DNA from: Echinarachnius parma | Lineage: Eukaryota; Echinodermata; Echinoidea; Clypeasteroida; Echinarachniidae | DNA length: 64,000 nucleotides | Assembly (NCBI GenBank): GCA_037951105.1 | Contig: JBAMJV010003262.1 | Coordinates: 1-64,000 of the forward strand | Direction: 5' to 3' | Part shown: positions 12,040-26,400 of the stretch, in pieces | How positions within the stretch are numbered: position 1 is the stretch's first letter | Layout of the letters: the number at the start of each line of letters is the position of its first letter | Position numbers and translations under genes: made by a program | The notes under the pieces: generated by a model | Seen by the model: the letters and a program-made list of their open reading frames with translations, nothing else | What the model was told of the DNA's origin: nothing | Databases searched by the model: none

Positions 12040-12435
12040 AGTCTGAGCTCATAACACCGTTTTTTTTCTTCTTCAAAATGTCTTATAATTCTGTCCTTTC
12101 TTTCATTCTCTAACGGGGCAAGTCATCTATAACAGCAAGCTTGGGAGATGAATGTGGATAAAAAGCAAATAGTACTGCATGAACAAAATAAGAACAATGT
12201 TTATTCAAAGGATGACTTTAAATAGAAACTATACTACATAAAAGCCACCTATTTTTCTTCAAAATGTCTTAATAATTCTGCTCTTTCTGTCAATTCTCCA
12301 ACAGGGCAATACATCTAACAGCAAGCTTGGGAGATGAATGTGGATACAAAAAAAGCAAGAAGCGCTGCATGGACAAAATAAGTAATGTGAGAAGCAATGT
12401 TTATTCAAAGGAGAACTTTAAATAGAAAGTGTAAC
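12040..12435. repeat. Tandem duplication, ~185 bp unit
   Basis: TTCTTCAAAATGTCTTA, CAGCAAGCTTGGGAGATGAA, TGTGGATA and CAATGTTTATTCAAAGGA occur in the same order twice. It lies 1.7 kb upstream of FOXRED2 exon 1. Confidence 0.85.
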
Positions 12436-12479
12436 AGGAAGAACACTTCCAATTAACATTTACTCAACCAGATTAGTTC

Positions 12480-12860
12480 GTGAGGAGAATCATGAATGGC
12501 GAAAGCTTGCGTTTCCCTCTACAGTGTCTAGATCTTAATGCCCCACGGCACTATACACATTAAGACGTCACCATCGCCTTTCCCTCGCATCAATTATTCA
12601 GTCGTGCCATCCTTTGCTCTACCCCGTTCGGCGGAGACGTGACTGCGCTGCGAGATCGAGAAGAGTATCGCGCTCCCGGCGACATAATGGACAACGATCT
12701 GCCAGCCCGCTTTCTTGCATAATTGATGACGGTTCGCCCACCTGCACAGCACGCAGTCGGCATTCATAACGTCTCTAGGTAGCGCTCGTTACACGCTTGC
12801 AGTAGCAAGAACAAATCTCTGGCAAAACAGCGAGTGAAGGGGCACGGAAGCTGGAGACAG
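12480..12860 (+). promoter_or_regulatory. Candidate FOXRED2 promoter / 5' untranslated exon region
   Basis: A GC-richer, non-repetitive block (CCCCGTTCGGCGGAGACGTG and CGCGCTCCCGGCGACATAAT) in otherwise AT-rich DNA, 1.3-1.6 kb before the start codon. It is followed by tandem repeats that decay away from it, the pattern expected if the 3' edge of a first exon here had been duplicated. No TATA box or start site can be fixed; inference only. Confidence 0.3.
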
Positions 12861-13640
12861 CCTGAGACATCTCTCACTTCACACTTGGAGAACGCATCGC
12901 TCGGAAAAGAAAAGAGAGTGAAGGAGGATTACAAATAGTTTTCATAATTGTGGGAGCTGAATAATTGCTGTTTTCGTCCTGAAATATCTCTCATTACACG
13001 CTTGCTGAAGCTTGGAAAAGAAGAGAGAGAGGAAGGGAGGAACACAAATCCGTGCCATAATAGGTGAGAACAATCGCTTAGAAAAGAAAGCAGAGAGAGG
13101 GAAGGAGGGACACAAACATTTTCATAATTATGCGAGAATAATTGCTCAGAAAGGTGGAGGGTGAAGGAAATTTTTCAATACTGCCATTGTGTTCATTTCA
13201 CACTTATGGGTGTAAGGAAAATAAACTGCTTTTGTAGAAAAGAGAGAGATCAGAGTAAAGGGATGCAAACTTGCCATAAGATCTTTTATAAGTCACACCC
13301 ATTTTCATGTTTCTTTGGCAGTGGGGAGGGATAATAAATCTTGCTTCTAAAGGATATAGGAAGAAGGGAATACAACATTCTTACCATCTTTGAATACTGT
13401 GTATTTCATGCTGGAGCAGGGTGCAAATATTCTGTACTGTGAAGAAGACTCTCACCTAAATTCTTGTTTTCTTGAAATTATTCTCGCTACGCATTACAGG
13501 GGTTAGGAGAACGCATTGTTATGTTAAAAGGGTGAGAAATGGGATTACGCACACTTGCCACCTCGGAATAGCACTCGTTTCATGCCTATTAGAGCATGGA
13601 AAATAAATCGATGGGAAAAATTGAGTGTGGATAAGTGTGA
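12770..13640. repeat. Decayed tandem array upstream of FOXRED2 exon 1
   Basis: About five or six poor copies of a ~150 bp unit with CTCnnTACACGCTTG, GGAAAAGAAGAGAGAGnGAAGG and ACAAACATTTTCATAATT. The units nearest 12.8 kb match best and later ones fade. Purine-rich (GAGA) patches dominate. Confidence 0.65.
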
Positions 13641-14140
13641 TATATGATCTTGTGTCTATTTATTGAAGGTGCCTGTGTAGTTTTACCTAGATGTTAATTT
13701 CTAGGCTGGCAACATTCTCTTTTCGAAGCAAGTGCTCACATTTCAACTAAATCAGATCAATAGACTGTGCCAGAAGAAAATATGATTTATTCAGTCATTA
13801 TTTGATATATCAGAGGATCAAATCAGTGTTTGTCATTCATTTGTAGTTCTGATAAACTAGACAGTTAATATGTATTACTTTTAGAAATGCTGGTTGTCCA
13901 CTTTTAGTGCATTAAATGTGCAAAGACTTTGGATTATAATATGAACATTTTTTGAGGAGAGGATAAGATTAGAAGAATAAAAATGATCTTTATTTCTACA
14001 ATCTGGAGCACACTGATTTCTTATTCTTTACCAACAAATGTTACAGGGGAGCAAAATAAGCTGAGCATGCCGACTTGTTCTCTGTGAGTGACTTACTTTG
14101 GTCAATCATTGCTTCTGGATTCTCCAGCACGGTTTCAAAC

Positions 14141-14478
14141 ATGGATGCCGTCTTTACGTTTCTCACTTGCGTCTTGACCGTCTGCGCTCTCTTCATTCCG
14201 GCGTGTCCGGGAGAGGACACCGCATCTCAAAAATGGAACTATTGCATCGTCGGAGCTGGTCCCTCTGGCCTCCAGATGGGCTACTTCTTGGAGCGGGCGG
14301 GACGGAACTACGTGATTTTCGAGAAGAGCAACACGAGCGGCTCGTTCTTCACCACGTACCCGCGGCACCGGAAGCTGATCAGCATCAACAAGCGTCACAC
14401 GGGGAAGGTGAACAAGGAGTTCAACATGCGCCACGACTGGAACTCATTGCTGAGCGACGATGAGAGTCTGTTGATGAA
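14141..14478 (+). CDS. FOXRED2: FOXRED2 exon 1 (first coding exon)
   Basis: Encodes residues 1-112 plus two bases of codon 113. The ATG at 14141 ([10 protein letters not shown]) opens a hydrophobic stretch ending near CPGED, a credible cleaved signal peptide. The reading frame stays open upstream to 14075 but has no ATG there. The FAD fingerprint [12 protein letters not shown] and the following NYVIFEK strand form the first Rossmann unit. SNTS is an N-glycosylation sequon. The donor GTAAGT lies at 14479 (phase 2). A TTCTCCAG just before the ATG (ending 14127) may be an acceptor, so a separate 5' untranslated exon upstream is likely. Confidence 0.93.
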
Positions 14479-17400
14479 GTAAGTTATGGTCACTATTATT
14501 CTTCTGTTTCTGTATTTTAGGTAATTAACTCATCGTAGGTTGATTGCTAATCCTGTTATTTTCTTCATTTTAAAAGTAAGGAAATTATTATAATGTATGT
14601 ACAGTTAGTCTGACAGCAATATAAGAACATACATAGATTTGAATAGTATATTTATTTTGTCAGCATGAATAAACAAAATACTAGTTTATAAATTATCCTC
14701 ATTTCAATATTTATGATATGTTTGTTCTTTATATATGGTTTACATTCTGACAAATTATTTTAGATTTTGGAGCATGATATGTTCACTTTTTTTACTTCTC
14801 TATCCAAATTAGTAGTATTTTTGGCTACCAGAAGTATGCTCATTCTCAAATGTTCGCCTGTCTTCATTAGGCAACATCAATTAAAAAAGAACGGACATAT
14901 TATTGCTTAATATTTTAAATGGTTAATATTTGTATTGGTTCTACCGGATACAGGTTTAAGCCAACATAAAAAGTCTTGGTTTTACTTGCCTGACTGGGCT
15001 ACCAGTGAAAAAATATAATGTATTATTTATCTATTTTTGTGATTTGTTTTTCTACAAACATTCTTGATTAAATTACGTATACTTGCCTGACTTGGCCAGT
15101 AACAAAACAAGTTTATTTCTGTTTGTGATGGTTTTTTTCAACAGACATTATTCTAAGGAGTTCTTCCCACATGCTGATGCTTATGTGCAGTATTTACAAG
15201 ACAACACAACCAAGCTTCGTCTGAACATTCAGTACAACACAGTAACAGTGCTCAGCTGATTTACTTGCTTGGCCACCACACCATTAAAACAAGTTATTTC
15301 TTCTAATTGTGTGATTTTTTCCCCCTGCAGACATTATTCGAAGGAGTTCTTCCCACAAGCTGATGCTTATGTGCAATATTTACAAGACTACACAACCAAG
15401 CTGGGTCTAAACGTCCAGTACAACACAGAGATATCCAACATCCAAAGACACGAGTTGACGAAAATCAGCGGCCAGTATTTCACCATGCAAGACCAACATG
15501 GAACAGAATATCAGTGCAGGTAAAAATATGTTATTCATATTATTTGTCCTAACTCTTAAGTTATTAAAGTCCTTTGACTGTGAAAACAGAGAGATTCCAG
15601 TAGATAGAATTATGCTTGCTGTTAATGGATCTCTAAAATTTGTTTTTATACTTGTTGTTTTTGCTAAAGACACTGTTTGTTCCTTTGGCTGTTTGCATTC
15701 ATTTCAAAAGAATGCTCTGTTATTGTGTGATGTCTGTAATTTTAAAATTTAAGGTGTTTTTGTGTTTTATCTTTTCTTGCTATTTTTCCCTCTGGTAATC
15801 AAATTCATCAAATTTTTTTTTTACATGTTCCATCCAATTTGTTCCCCCCCTATTTTATGTCATGTATTTTTCTTTCAAAATTGTTTTTTCTACCAGTCTA
15901 TACTGTTGAAGTATGAAAGAATACCACTTATTGTAGACGTTGATATCGTACGGAATAAGGCTAGAGACTATTGTCAAAATGCATTCTGAAAGATGGTAGT
16001 TTAATCAGACCCTGCACTCGCGCGCGTAACAGTGTAGCTTCGCGTGCAACAATAAAGTTCTTATCATAAATGCAATACCACAACATATACCTCCTCCTCT
16101 CCCCTACCCATTTTATTTAGTCTTTTACTTTATTTTTTTTCTCGTTCTCCTTTTAGTATTACTGCGTACCAGACAAACAGCAAATACTACTATTTATATC
16201 GACTGACCTGTTTAATTTTCGTATACTGGTAAATTGTTAAAGTGGGTAAAATATATATGTTTGACATCAACAAGATAGTACTGCATAATTCATTTTAATA
16301 AATTACAAATTTAAAGCAAACCACGCAGTGCCAGACATATGACCTTAATAACAAAGATGCCGCAATTGATATTCAGCTTTCTTAGCTCATGTGACTAATA
16401 TACATGTGTAGAGTATGTGAATAATTGAAATTCAAATAAATATGCACTTTATGCAGTGTTTTGATATAATTTCCTTCATGTAACTCCTAGAGTGCCAAGC
16501 TTGCATTTTTGCGAGTTACAATACACACAAATGCCATAGAGCATTAAAATCCCTGGCATGAATAAGATTTAATGGATTCTGCCCATGTACTTCTGAAGCA
16601 AGTTACTGTTTATTACAGGGAAGCCAAATGCTGGCTTTTTCGCTTAATTCTTGTCACTTGTAGTTGTATATTTCCTCTTGGGTATCACAAATAATGGAAA
16701 GAATCAATATTTGTTAGACCACTATCTGTAACCTCTGACATAGCAGTAGACTTAACAACATCAGGTTGAAACATAACCTGCATTTGTTCCTGCACGCTCA
16801 GATGACTTTTCATGCGGTACCATTAAATATATGTCAGCCTCCCGTGTTCAGTCAAAGCAGATGATATTGGTTTTAAAAACATTTCCATTGTTAGTGATAC
16901 TCCAGAGGATATACGACTAGGAGTAGTAGAAATTATGCACTTACCAGTAACAGTATGAGAGAAAATGCCAGCGCTTGATTTCCCTCTTAGAAAAATGAAA
17001 ATTGAACAGATTGTGTGTGCTCATGTTTCTTTCATGGCAGAGAACCTATTGAATATTCTGTTTTGAGTAAAAATTGATATAATGTCACCCACTTTTACAG
17101 TCCATGTTTAATAGGAAATTTAATGTATGTGTATCTCTTTTTTTTTTTTATTATCGTCAAACCTACTACATTTCTCATCTCGGCAGCATCGATCCTACCC
17201 TTCCCTATTGATTTCCATTGGAATAATGTAATTCAATTTTGCAGATGAGCTTAATTTATTTCCAATCTTGCATTGGATTCGAGCTCACTTATTAAACAAT
17301 TTTCCAGTAAGTCGAAATTGAAAAGCTTGTGTGCGCTTGATATACTTATGCATCTCATTTGTATACTTTTGCAGCGAGTGGGGGCAATTAGTTCAAGTAC

Positions 17401-20400
17401 AACATGCGGGTTTCCCCACTTTTTATGAAGATCAAATTAATTGTTCACAAGACAATTAATTGAACTCAAATTTGCCGGAGCTTATTGATTTATGTTCAAT
17501 CTTATAGAGAGTGGAAATCGAAATGTGTATGGCATACAGTATGCGTGATAAATATATCTCATCTTTCTTTGTATACAAAGAGGGTAATAGAAGTACAACA
17601 TGATACAAATTACACCACTTTTATAAAGATCAAATTAATCTTTTACAACAGAGTGATATTTCTAAGCAGTGCTCTTGTTAAAGTCAAACCTGTCTCTATA
17701 AATATATTCAATTTTTGCCATCCCCAAATTGCTTTAAAATTTAGGTCAGCTTTGACATTGTAAATCAGAACTTGTATCTCTGATTGAATGCACATGTTGA
17801 GTTTTGATAAATTTATTTTCGTGTTTCTATCAAAGTGATTCCTCTATTCTGAAATTCAAGAGATAGATAAAATTATATAAACTAGTTTATGTTCTAGAGA
17901 CTAAATAGGCTGTGTTATTTCACTTCTCTTTCCTTTGCAGAAAACAAAATGGAATTATGTAAGACATCAGCGAAAAAATTAATATTTTTATTTCGGGGGC
18001 TCCTTTTCGGGGGCTACTTTTCCAACTTTCGGGGGCTACTTTTATCATCTCGGGGGCTACAAATTTCCGGGCTGTTTTTCGAATTTCAGGGGCTACTATT
18101 AAGCTCTAATGCTGTAAGTGATCATCTTATAAGCATTTGATCACGATCCAAACAGAAAATCCAACAAAAATCCCCAAAATCCGGGGGCGAATTCGCCCGC
18201 CGCCCCCGTGTATTTTTTTCGCTGTAAGATATTAATTCTCACTCATTAAAGCTTAAAGTCAATTTATTTGTACCCATTACTCTGATTGAATGCACATGAA
18301 TTATAGGTATTCTTGATCAGTAATGGCAAGTAATTCCTAATTTCTGACAATCAAGAAAATGGCATATTGGTACTTTGGATTAAATAGATTGTTTTACTTC
18401 GCTTCCATTTACAAACAAATGAAAACAATGTTAATTTAAGGGATGTAGTAATCACACTGTCAAAATCTACAAAAACTTACTTGGAACTGTAGCTGCAGGT
18501 CTCACATACCAATTTTGTATTTGTATCACCAATAGAAGCATGGAACAGGTTTTGGTTTTCTGTATTTCATTTTTGTTAGAAAGATATTTAGGATTGAAGT
18601 GTTCAGATTGGTAATTATCCACTGGACAGTTTAAATGTTTACAAATTCAATACAATGAGTAAATGAATATTACTTTGCATGTTTGCTCATTACTTATGGT
18701 CATATTATGATGTCCATTTGACAGTATACAGTTATTAACTGGTGGTGGAGGGAAAAGCACGGAATGTTCCACTTCCGAGGGATTTTAAATGCTATTGAGG
18801 GAAGAGTAAATAAGTCCCGAGACGTAGTCGAGGGACTTATTTTCTTCACGAAATAGCATTTTAAATTCCTGAGGGGAACATTCCATGATTTTCCCGACAG
18901 CAAAGTTAACAACTGTTTTATCATCTGATTGCCATGTACAGTGCCATGTAATATCCACAAATATTACATGGCAGCTCATGTACTGTATTTACTAAGTCAG
19001 GTGATAATAAATTCTCACACATTACTAAGTGGACATATCAAATCACAGAAATACACATTTTACCAACACCTTGATAGTTTTGCACATGTAAAAAAAAAGT
19101 TAGTAGATCCCTTTAATGTCACCCATCCTCCCTCTTTAGATAAAGGTCAATCAGTGCTGATTGAATGTACGTGGTACGTACCATTAGTCTTAATTGTTTT
19201 GTAGAGAACCAAATATAATTAACACGTTTCAAGGAAGAACAAATGTTCCTGTATTTTATTTCTAGTAGTGAATTACACCACTTCTAGATCTTAATAACAA
19301 CAGATTATGTTTGTGTGGGCTTCTTGTGGGCTCTTGTGATTCTCTTAATGCAGAAGTGTAATAGATATTCTCCAAAAGATGACAATCTACATGCTGGTTG
19401 ACTGATCGAGCCATTTTCCCTCTTTTTTTTATTAAGGTCAAGCGTTAAATTATTTTGTAACATATGGTGCTATTGAACATGCAAAGGTTTTGTTGGTGTG
19501 ATAAAATCAATTTATTCCTATTCGTGAAATATAGTGAAAGATGTATCATGTACGTCAATTGTGCTCCAGATAATAATGTAATCTAGATTTCCGTTTCTAG
19601 AGCACATTTTACTATATTAGCCCATTGAACTGTGTAAAATGTAACTAATTACTGATTAACAAATTCCTTTTCCCTTACGATTGTGAGTTTTGCTACGTAT
19701 GCCCTAGTTATATAATGAGTCCCCTGATTACTCTAATAAAAATCAGATACCCAACAAATTCATCAAATTTCAAGCCCCCCCCCCCCCCCCCCCCAATAGT
19801 TGACATGCCACCTCAGTCAGATGGGCGCTATGCCAATTTCAGGGAAAAAATTGCATTGTGCAGACCAAGAGGAAATGATAATGTGAGAGTCCTGATGTTT
19901 TTCACTGCAATTACCCTAATACAAAATCAGATATCTACCAAATAACAAGCCCCCCCCCCCCCCCCCAACAACAAAAAAGAAGGAAAAAAAAGAATAATGA
20001 TACATTTACATAATTGCCCCTCAATCAGATGGAAAACACTGATATGCCAATGTCAGAAAAGTTGCATCAATTGTACAGATTGTTTACCAAAAGAGAATGC
20101 TAATGTCAGAGACATGTTGTTTTTCACTGCAATTACCCTAATAAAAAATAAAATGCCTAATGAATTCATCAAATATTGCACCCCCCCCCCCTCCAAAATA
20201 ATTAACACACATGCCCCCTCAATCAGATGGACTAGATGATATATGCCACTGTCAGAAATAAAATAATGCACCATTTGTGCAGTTTGTTTACCCCAAGAGA
20301 GGATGCTAATGTAAGATACATATATTGTTTTGCACTGCAATATGCAGGTCTAATGAATTCATCAAATATTGCAACCCCCCCCCCCCCCCCCTCCTCCCCC

Positions 20401-23400
20401 TGCAATAATTTACATGCCCCAGACCACGCTATGCCAATGACAGAAAGATTACATTAATTGTGCAGATTGTTTACCAAGAGAGAAAGCTAATGTCAGAGAC
20501 ATTGTCGGGTGAGAGTAAGATGGCCGTTAAGTCAATTTTTGCAAAATTTAGTTCCAAATACCATCTAGTAGCTCTGGGCCTACTCTTTTGTGATTCAAAA
20601 TTTCCTGATAATAATTACTTCTAATTTGGGGAATATTCATCCAATATAAAATATAGCTACATTTGGTTTCTACTTGCCTTTCAAACTTTAAACATGATTA
20701 TATAAGTATAAAAAGTGACTTGTGCCCTTCTCTCTCTCCAAACCAACGACAGGTTGTTTTTCACTGCAATTACCTGTCGGCTAAGATCTCCCTCCATGCA
20801 TGCGCAACACGTGACATGAATATAAATATTGATGAGCTTTTTATTGATCAGTATTTCAGCAGAATGTAACATTTATATGTCGATTCCCGGCGAAGCCTAT
20901 TTTTCTTTGCTCACTTTTAATTACTCAAATATTTCTAGTCAGTTTCCTCTATGTTTGAATTAAATTTATATGTTAGATGTGATTTCAGTCAATGATATTT
21001 AAAGGTTGACCTCTGTTTGTGTGTACAGTACGTAATGTATTTGAGAATCTGAGTATATCGTAATGCTTTGATTTATTATTTTTCATGACATGACATGAAA
21101 GTTACTACCAACCCCCCCCCCCCCCCCCCAAAAAAAAAATAATTTGACAAAAACATAAGGGGAAATATCTTTGAAAAAATCAAGAAATACAAACATGTAA
21201 GGTGTGCCCCCAATAATTTGGGGGCCCCCCCCCCCCCCCCCAAAAAAAAAAACAATAAATAAATAGTCCGAGCACCCTATATGCCGCTGGCCTCGGGTAC
21301 TCACAAGAACAACATGTCAATGTTTTGAGGATCAAGGTCACTGAATGCTTCAAAGACATCTCTCTTGATGTTGATTACTTTGTGGGAGGAAAGAGACAAC
21401 AAATAATTTCTTGAAATTGAAAGTAGTTTTAAATTTGTTTTTCATATTTTTCCTTACAAGTGATTATAATTGCTATGGGTATGCACAAACCAAAAGTGAC
21501 AATGTTGCTGGGGATCGAGATCACAGAAGGCTTCAAGAAATCCCACTCGATGTTGACGACTTTGAAGGAAATATCAAAATAGATTAATTAAATGTAGTTG
21601 TATTTGCTCTTCATATTTTTCCTTGCAGAGTGATGGTAATTGCTACGGGTATGCACAAGCCGAACATGCCAATGTTTCGGGGCATCGAGTTTACAGAAGG
21701 TTACGAAGACGTCTCTCTCGATGTCGACGACTTCGAAGGAAAAAGCGTTCTCATATTAGGGCGGGGCAATTCGGCGTTTGAGACAGCCGACCACATCTTG
21801 GGGTCAACGAACGCAGTTCATCTCATCTCAAGGTCAAGGGTCAAGATGGCTTGGGAGACGCACTACGTTGGGGATCTAAGGTATGGCTACTAAAATTAGT
21901 TTCAGCCACCAAAATTAATCAATAATTCCTCAGACCCTAATGTGTAACCAAAATATAGCAGAATTTTTAATGTATTTCTTTGTTAGGAAATGCTCGAAGC
22001 CCGCATAGGCCTGCTGGCCCGGGGCCACTAAAAATGAGCTTTCGGGCCACCAACATTAATTGATGCTAAATCCCACTGACCTGCATGGGCAACCAAGTAA
22101 AGCAGAATTTGTAATGTATTTCTTTGATAGATGCCACCAGATTCAGGTTACGGGCCACTAACATGTGACAAATCTTGTACTTACTGTAGCCCGACTGGGC
22201 CATATGGCAAAGAGGTTCATTTCTAGCATTGGGTTTGGGCAAGTTGTATTGTAAAATGATACTATGCAGGGCTCAAAATAAGCACTGTTGCAAGGAGTTT
22301 TTCAGGTCACTAAAATTTCATGAATCCAACATTTGACTTATCCAAATAGACAGCCGTATATTATAACATACTTTTTAATGTTTTTCTTTGTTTTAGGCCA
22401 CCAGATATAGGTTTTGGATCTCTCGATTCATGAACAAAATGAGTATGATCATTCAAAAGATACAACCATTACATTTGATCCATGAATCCAAAGATATATG
22501 CCCCTAATTCATAGGTAATACAAGTTTTACCAAAAATACAGACATCATTTGAAACTATGCATTCTTTTGAATTTGGTTATATGATGACACACGCGGTACC
22601 CCGGGGTACCGTTGTACCGCGGGGTACCGCGTTGTGTAGCGCCATCTTGTGTCCACTTAAAGCACAACCGTATTGCGTTGTGCATGCAGTGCAGCGCGCG
22701 CTTGCATGCACGCTATACCCCGGTACAGCCCTAAAAAATAAATAATTAATTAAACAAAATGGCGGATATTCGTTTGGTACCCCAGGGTACCATTTATGTC
22801 ATCATATATGGAATATTGATTGATTTCATCCCAGAGCCATCAACAATGGTCTCCTAGACACCTACCAGCTGAAATCCCTTGATGGCCTTCTGGAAGCTGA
22901 CATGAAAGAACTCTCACTTGTTGAAGAGACCTGACAGAAAGCTTTTGATTTTGTTTTCATAAGGAAAATTGAACAATTTATTTTCCAGGGCCATCAACAA
23001 TGGTCTCCTAGACACCTACCAGCTAAAATCCCTTGATGGCTTACTAGAAGCTGACATGAAAGAACTCTCACTTGTCGAAGAGATCGACAGAAAGCTTTTG
23101 ATTTTGATTTCATAAGGCAACGCTCGAAATTAACATTTTTTGCTGGTGGCCCGGTCGGGCCAGTAAAATGAGTGTTTTTCTAATTTTGCTGGCCCGAAAA
23201 TAAAATCTGCTGGCCCGAAAAAAAAATAAAGAAAAACGTAAGTAAAATGAAGTATGGATCTGATACCGAGTGATAGCTTTTTGTAGACTTTAATCCAAGT
23301 CATTAATATGTGAATCATTGATAATATCATCCTTAAAATCACAGCCCTGATACAATTATATATGAAAGAAATGGACTTATCTTGGGGTCACCAAATCATG

Positions 23401-26400
23401 GAATTTAGGAAGTTTCAATGTACGATTTTGAAGTTTGATAGTACTTACAATGTACTAACACAAATATACATGTGTGGGACTGGGCTAAAAACATTTTCTT
23501 TTAAACAAATTCGGAAAACTTTATTGCATTTCTAGAGTAATATAATATTTAGAAATATTAGGCAAATGTCGGAAAGCGTTCTTATTTGAAAATTTTTTAC
23601 TTCTTTTTGCTTTCTTTTTAAATCACAATTCAAGTGTTTTCTGCATGGTATTAAATTTGCAAACATAGACCATTATTTTCTGCACCATGGTTTCAATATT
23701 TGGTGGCCCGATCGGGCCAGCAAACATTGGTAAAATGATTTTTTTACTGGCCCGACAACAATTTTTGGTGGCCCCGGGCTATCGGGCCTGTGCTAATTTC
23801 GAGCGTTGCATAAGGAAAATTGAACAATTTATTTTCCAGGGCCATCAACAATGGTCTCCTAGACACATATCAGCTAAAGTCTCTTGATGGCCTTCTAGAG
23901 GCAGACATGAAAGAACTCTCTCTGGTCAAGAGACCGGACGGAAGGCTCCAGCTGGTACCGGTCGGAGCAGACACCAAAATTGAGAATGATCAGCTCGCCG
24001 ACGTCGACAACTTTGCCATGCGTGAGCCGTACGACAAGGTCATCCGCTGCCTGGGATTCGCCTTTGACTTCAGCATTTTTGAAAAGTAAGTGAGGTTTGC
24101 TTCGTTCTCTGTTATTTATGTTTATTTTTATGAAACAGTGATTTCTTTTGCTTACAAGATTTCCATTATCTATAGAAATCATACACTACCTGCATATAAA
24201 AACAAAAGTTTTTTGTTGAAGCCACACAACTTATTTCTTATTTCATTGCAGGTAGAAGTTGAAAATAAGGTTTTAAAATATTGGCTGTGTCATCTGGGGG
24301 TTGTTGCAAATTTTAAAAAAGTGGCAATTATCACTTCTGGAAAATATTGCAAATTTAACGACTCACTTTAATTTTTTTCTCAGTTCCACATGTCCCAAGC
24401 CCGGACAGACATTGCGAACCAAGAAGTTTCCCGACATCAAAGCTAACTACGAGGCGACCGGCATTCCGGGCGTTTTCTTTGCGGGAACGAACTCTCATTC
24501 CATCGACTTCAAGAAATCAGCGGGAGGATTCATTCATGGATTCCGATATACAAGTAAGCAAAACCATAATGAATGTAGCCGTTCATAGAATGGAAGCACT
24601 CGCAAACGTTTATCGCCTACGGAACTTAAGGCCCAGTTAAGTTCCATCATTTGGGGTAATTAATTGCTGCATTGCTTAGTAATTATTTACCCAACCCTTT
24701 GCAAGATGTTGGTCATCTATTAAATATTAAACAACGGTGTTGTTCTTTGCCTGGTGGTCCCCTTTAAGTTCTGTAAGTTTGGGTGATTAATTGCATTGTT
24801 TATGAATTACACAACCGTTTGCAAGATGTGGGTCATCTATTAAATTTAAAATAACAGAACCACAAAATATAAGCCTGTTATGTTTTTATGAAAGTTCATC
24901 TGGATTGGTAATTCATAAGATATCCATTTTAAACTTTTGATCATGATGCAAATATTTACCTCCGTATTGTTATCAAAAGTTTTAAATGGATAGCCTGATT
25001 TGTTCTTTGCGTGGTGGTCCCATTGAACACAGGAAACCAAGGCCTATGGTCAGCCTTCCTGTTGTCATGACAAAAGTTTGGAATTTAGGTTCCTTCCTGT
25101 GTTTTCAGACGTGTGGGTGGTGTCTGAACCCCATTTCACTGATCCTAAAGCCACTTTCCTACTAGAATCTACTACTCTTGTACCTTGAATTTAGACAACA
25201 ACAAAAGCACTCCACAATGTCCAGGATTGGTGCAACAATTAAACTTACTGGCCTTCAATGATAGTATTTCCGATCACAGACCATCTAGCACTTGAAACCA
25301 ATGCCTTGGGTCAGCCTTTCTGTAAGTTGTTATTACAAAAAGTTCCAACTCAAGGTACCTTCCTGTGTTTTTATGCCTCCGCAACGAAGTAGCCGGAGGC
25401 ATTATGTTTTCGGGTTGTCCGTACGTCCGTACGTCCGTACGTACGTCCCGTTCTCGTGATCGCGTTATCTCAAGAACCGATTGACGGATTTTCACCAAAC
25501 TTGGGTCATGTATGTATCTTGGGGTGCCAATGATCTGATTAGATTTTGGGGTCATGAGGTCAAAGGTCAAAGGTCACAGAGCTCATTATATATGCAAAAA
25601 TAGCTCGTGATCGCGTTATCTCAAGAAGGGATTGACAGATTCTGACCAAACTTGGTACATGTATGTATCTTGGGGGGCCGATGATCTGATTAGATTTTGG
25701 GGTCATGAGGTCAAAGGTCAAAGGTCACAGAGCTCATTATATATGCAAAAATAGCTCGTGATCGCGTTATCTCAAGAAGGGATTGACAGATTCTGACCAA
25801 ACTTGGTACATGTATGTATCTTGGGGGGCCGATGATCTGATTATATTTTGGGGTCGTGAGGTCAAAGGTCAAAGGTCACAGAGCTCATTATATATGCAAA
25901 AATAGCTTGTGATCGCGTTATCTCAAGAAGGGATTGACAGATTTTGACCAAACTTGGTACATGTATGTATCTTGGGGAGCCGATGATCTGATTAGATTTT
26001 GGGGTCGTGAGGTCAAAGGTCAAAGGTCACAGAGCTCATTATATATGCAAAAATAGCTCGTGATCGCGTTATCTCAAGAAGGGATTGACAGATTCTGACC
26101 AAACTTGGTACATGTATGTATCTTGGGGGGCCGATGATCTGATTATATTTTGGGGTCGTGAGGTCAAAGGTCAAAGGTCACAGAGCTCATTATATATGCA
26201 AAAATAGCTTGTGATCGCGTTATCTCAAGAAGGGATTGACAGATTTTGACCAAACTTGGTACATGTATGTATCTTGGGGAGCCGATGATCTGATTAGATT
26301 TTGGGGTCGTGAGGTCAAAGGTCAAAGGTCACAGAGCTCATTATATATGCAAAAATAGCTCGTGATCGCGTTATCTCAAGAAGGGATTGACAGATTCTGA

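Noticed and set aside
14098-14463. Alternative frame and reverse frame over FOXRED2 exon 1
   Set aside because: Both are by-products of the GC-rich coding exon; only the frame with GAGPSG matches the family and splices in phase.
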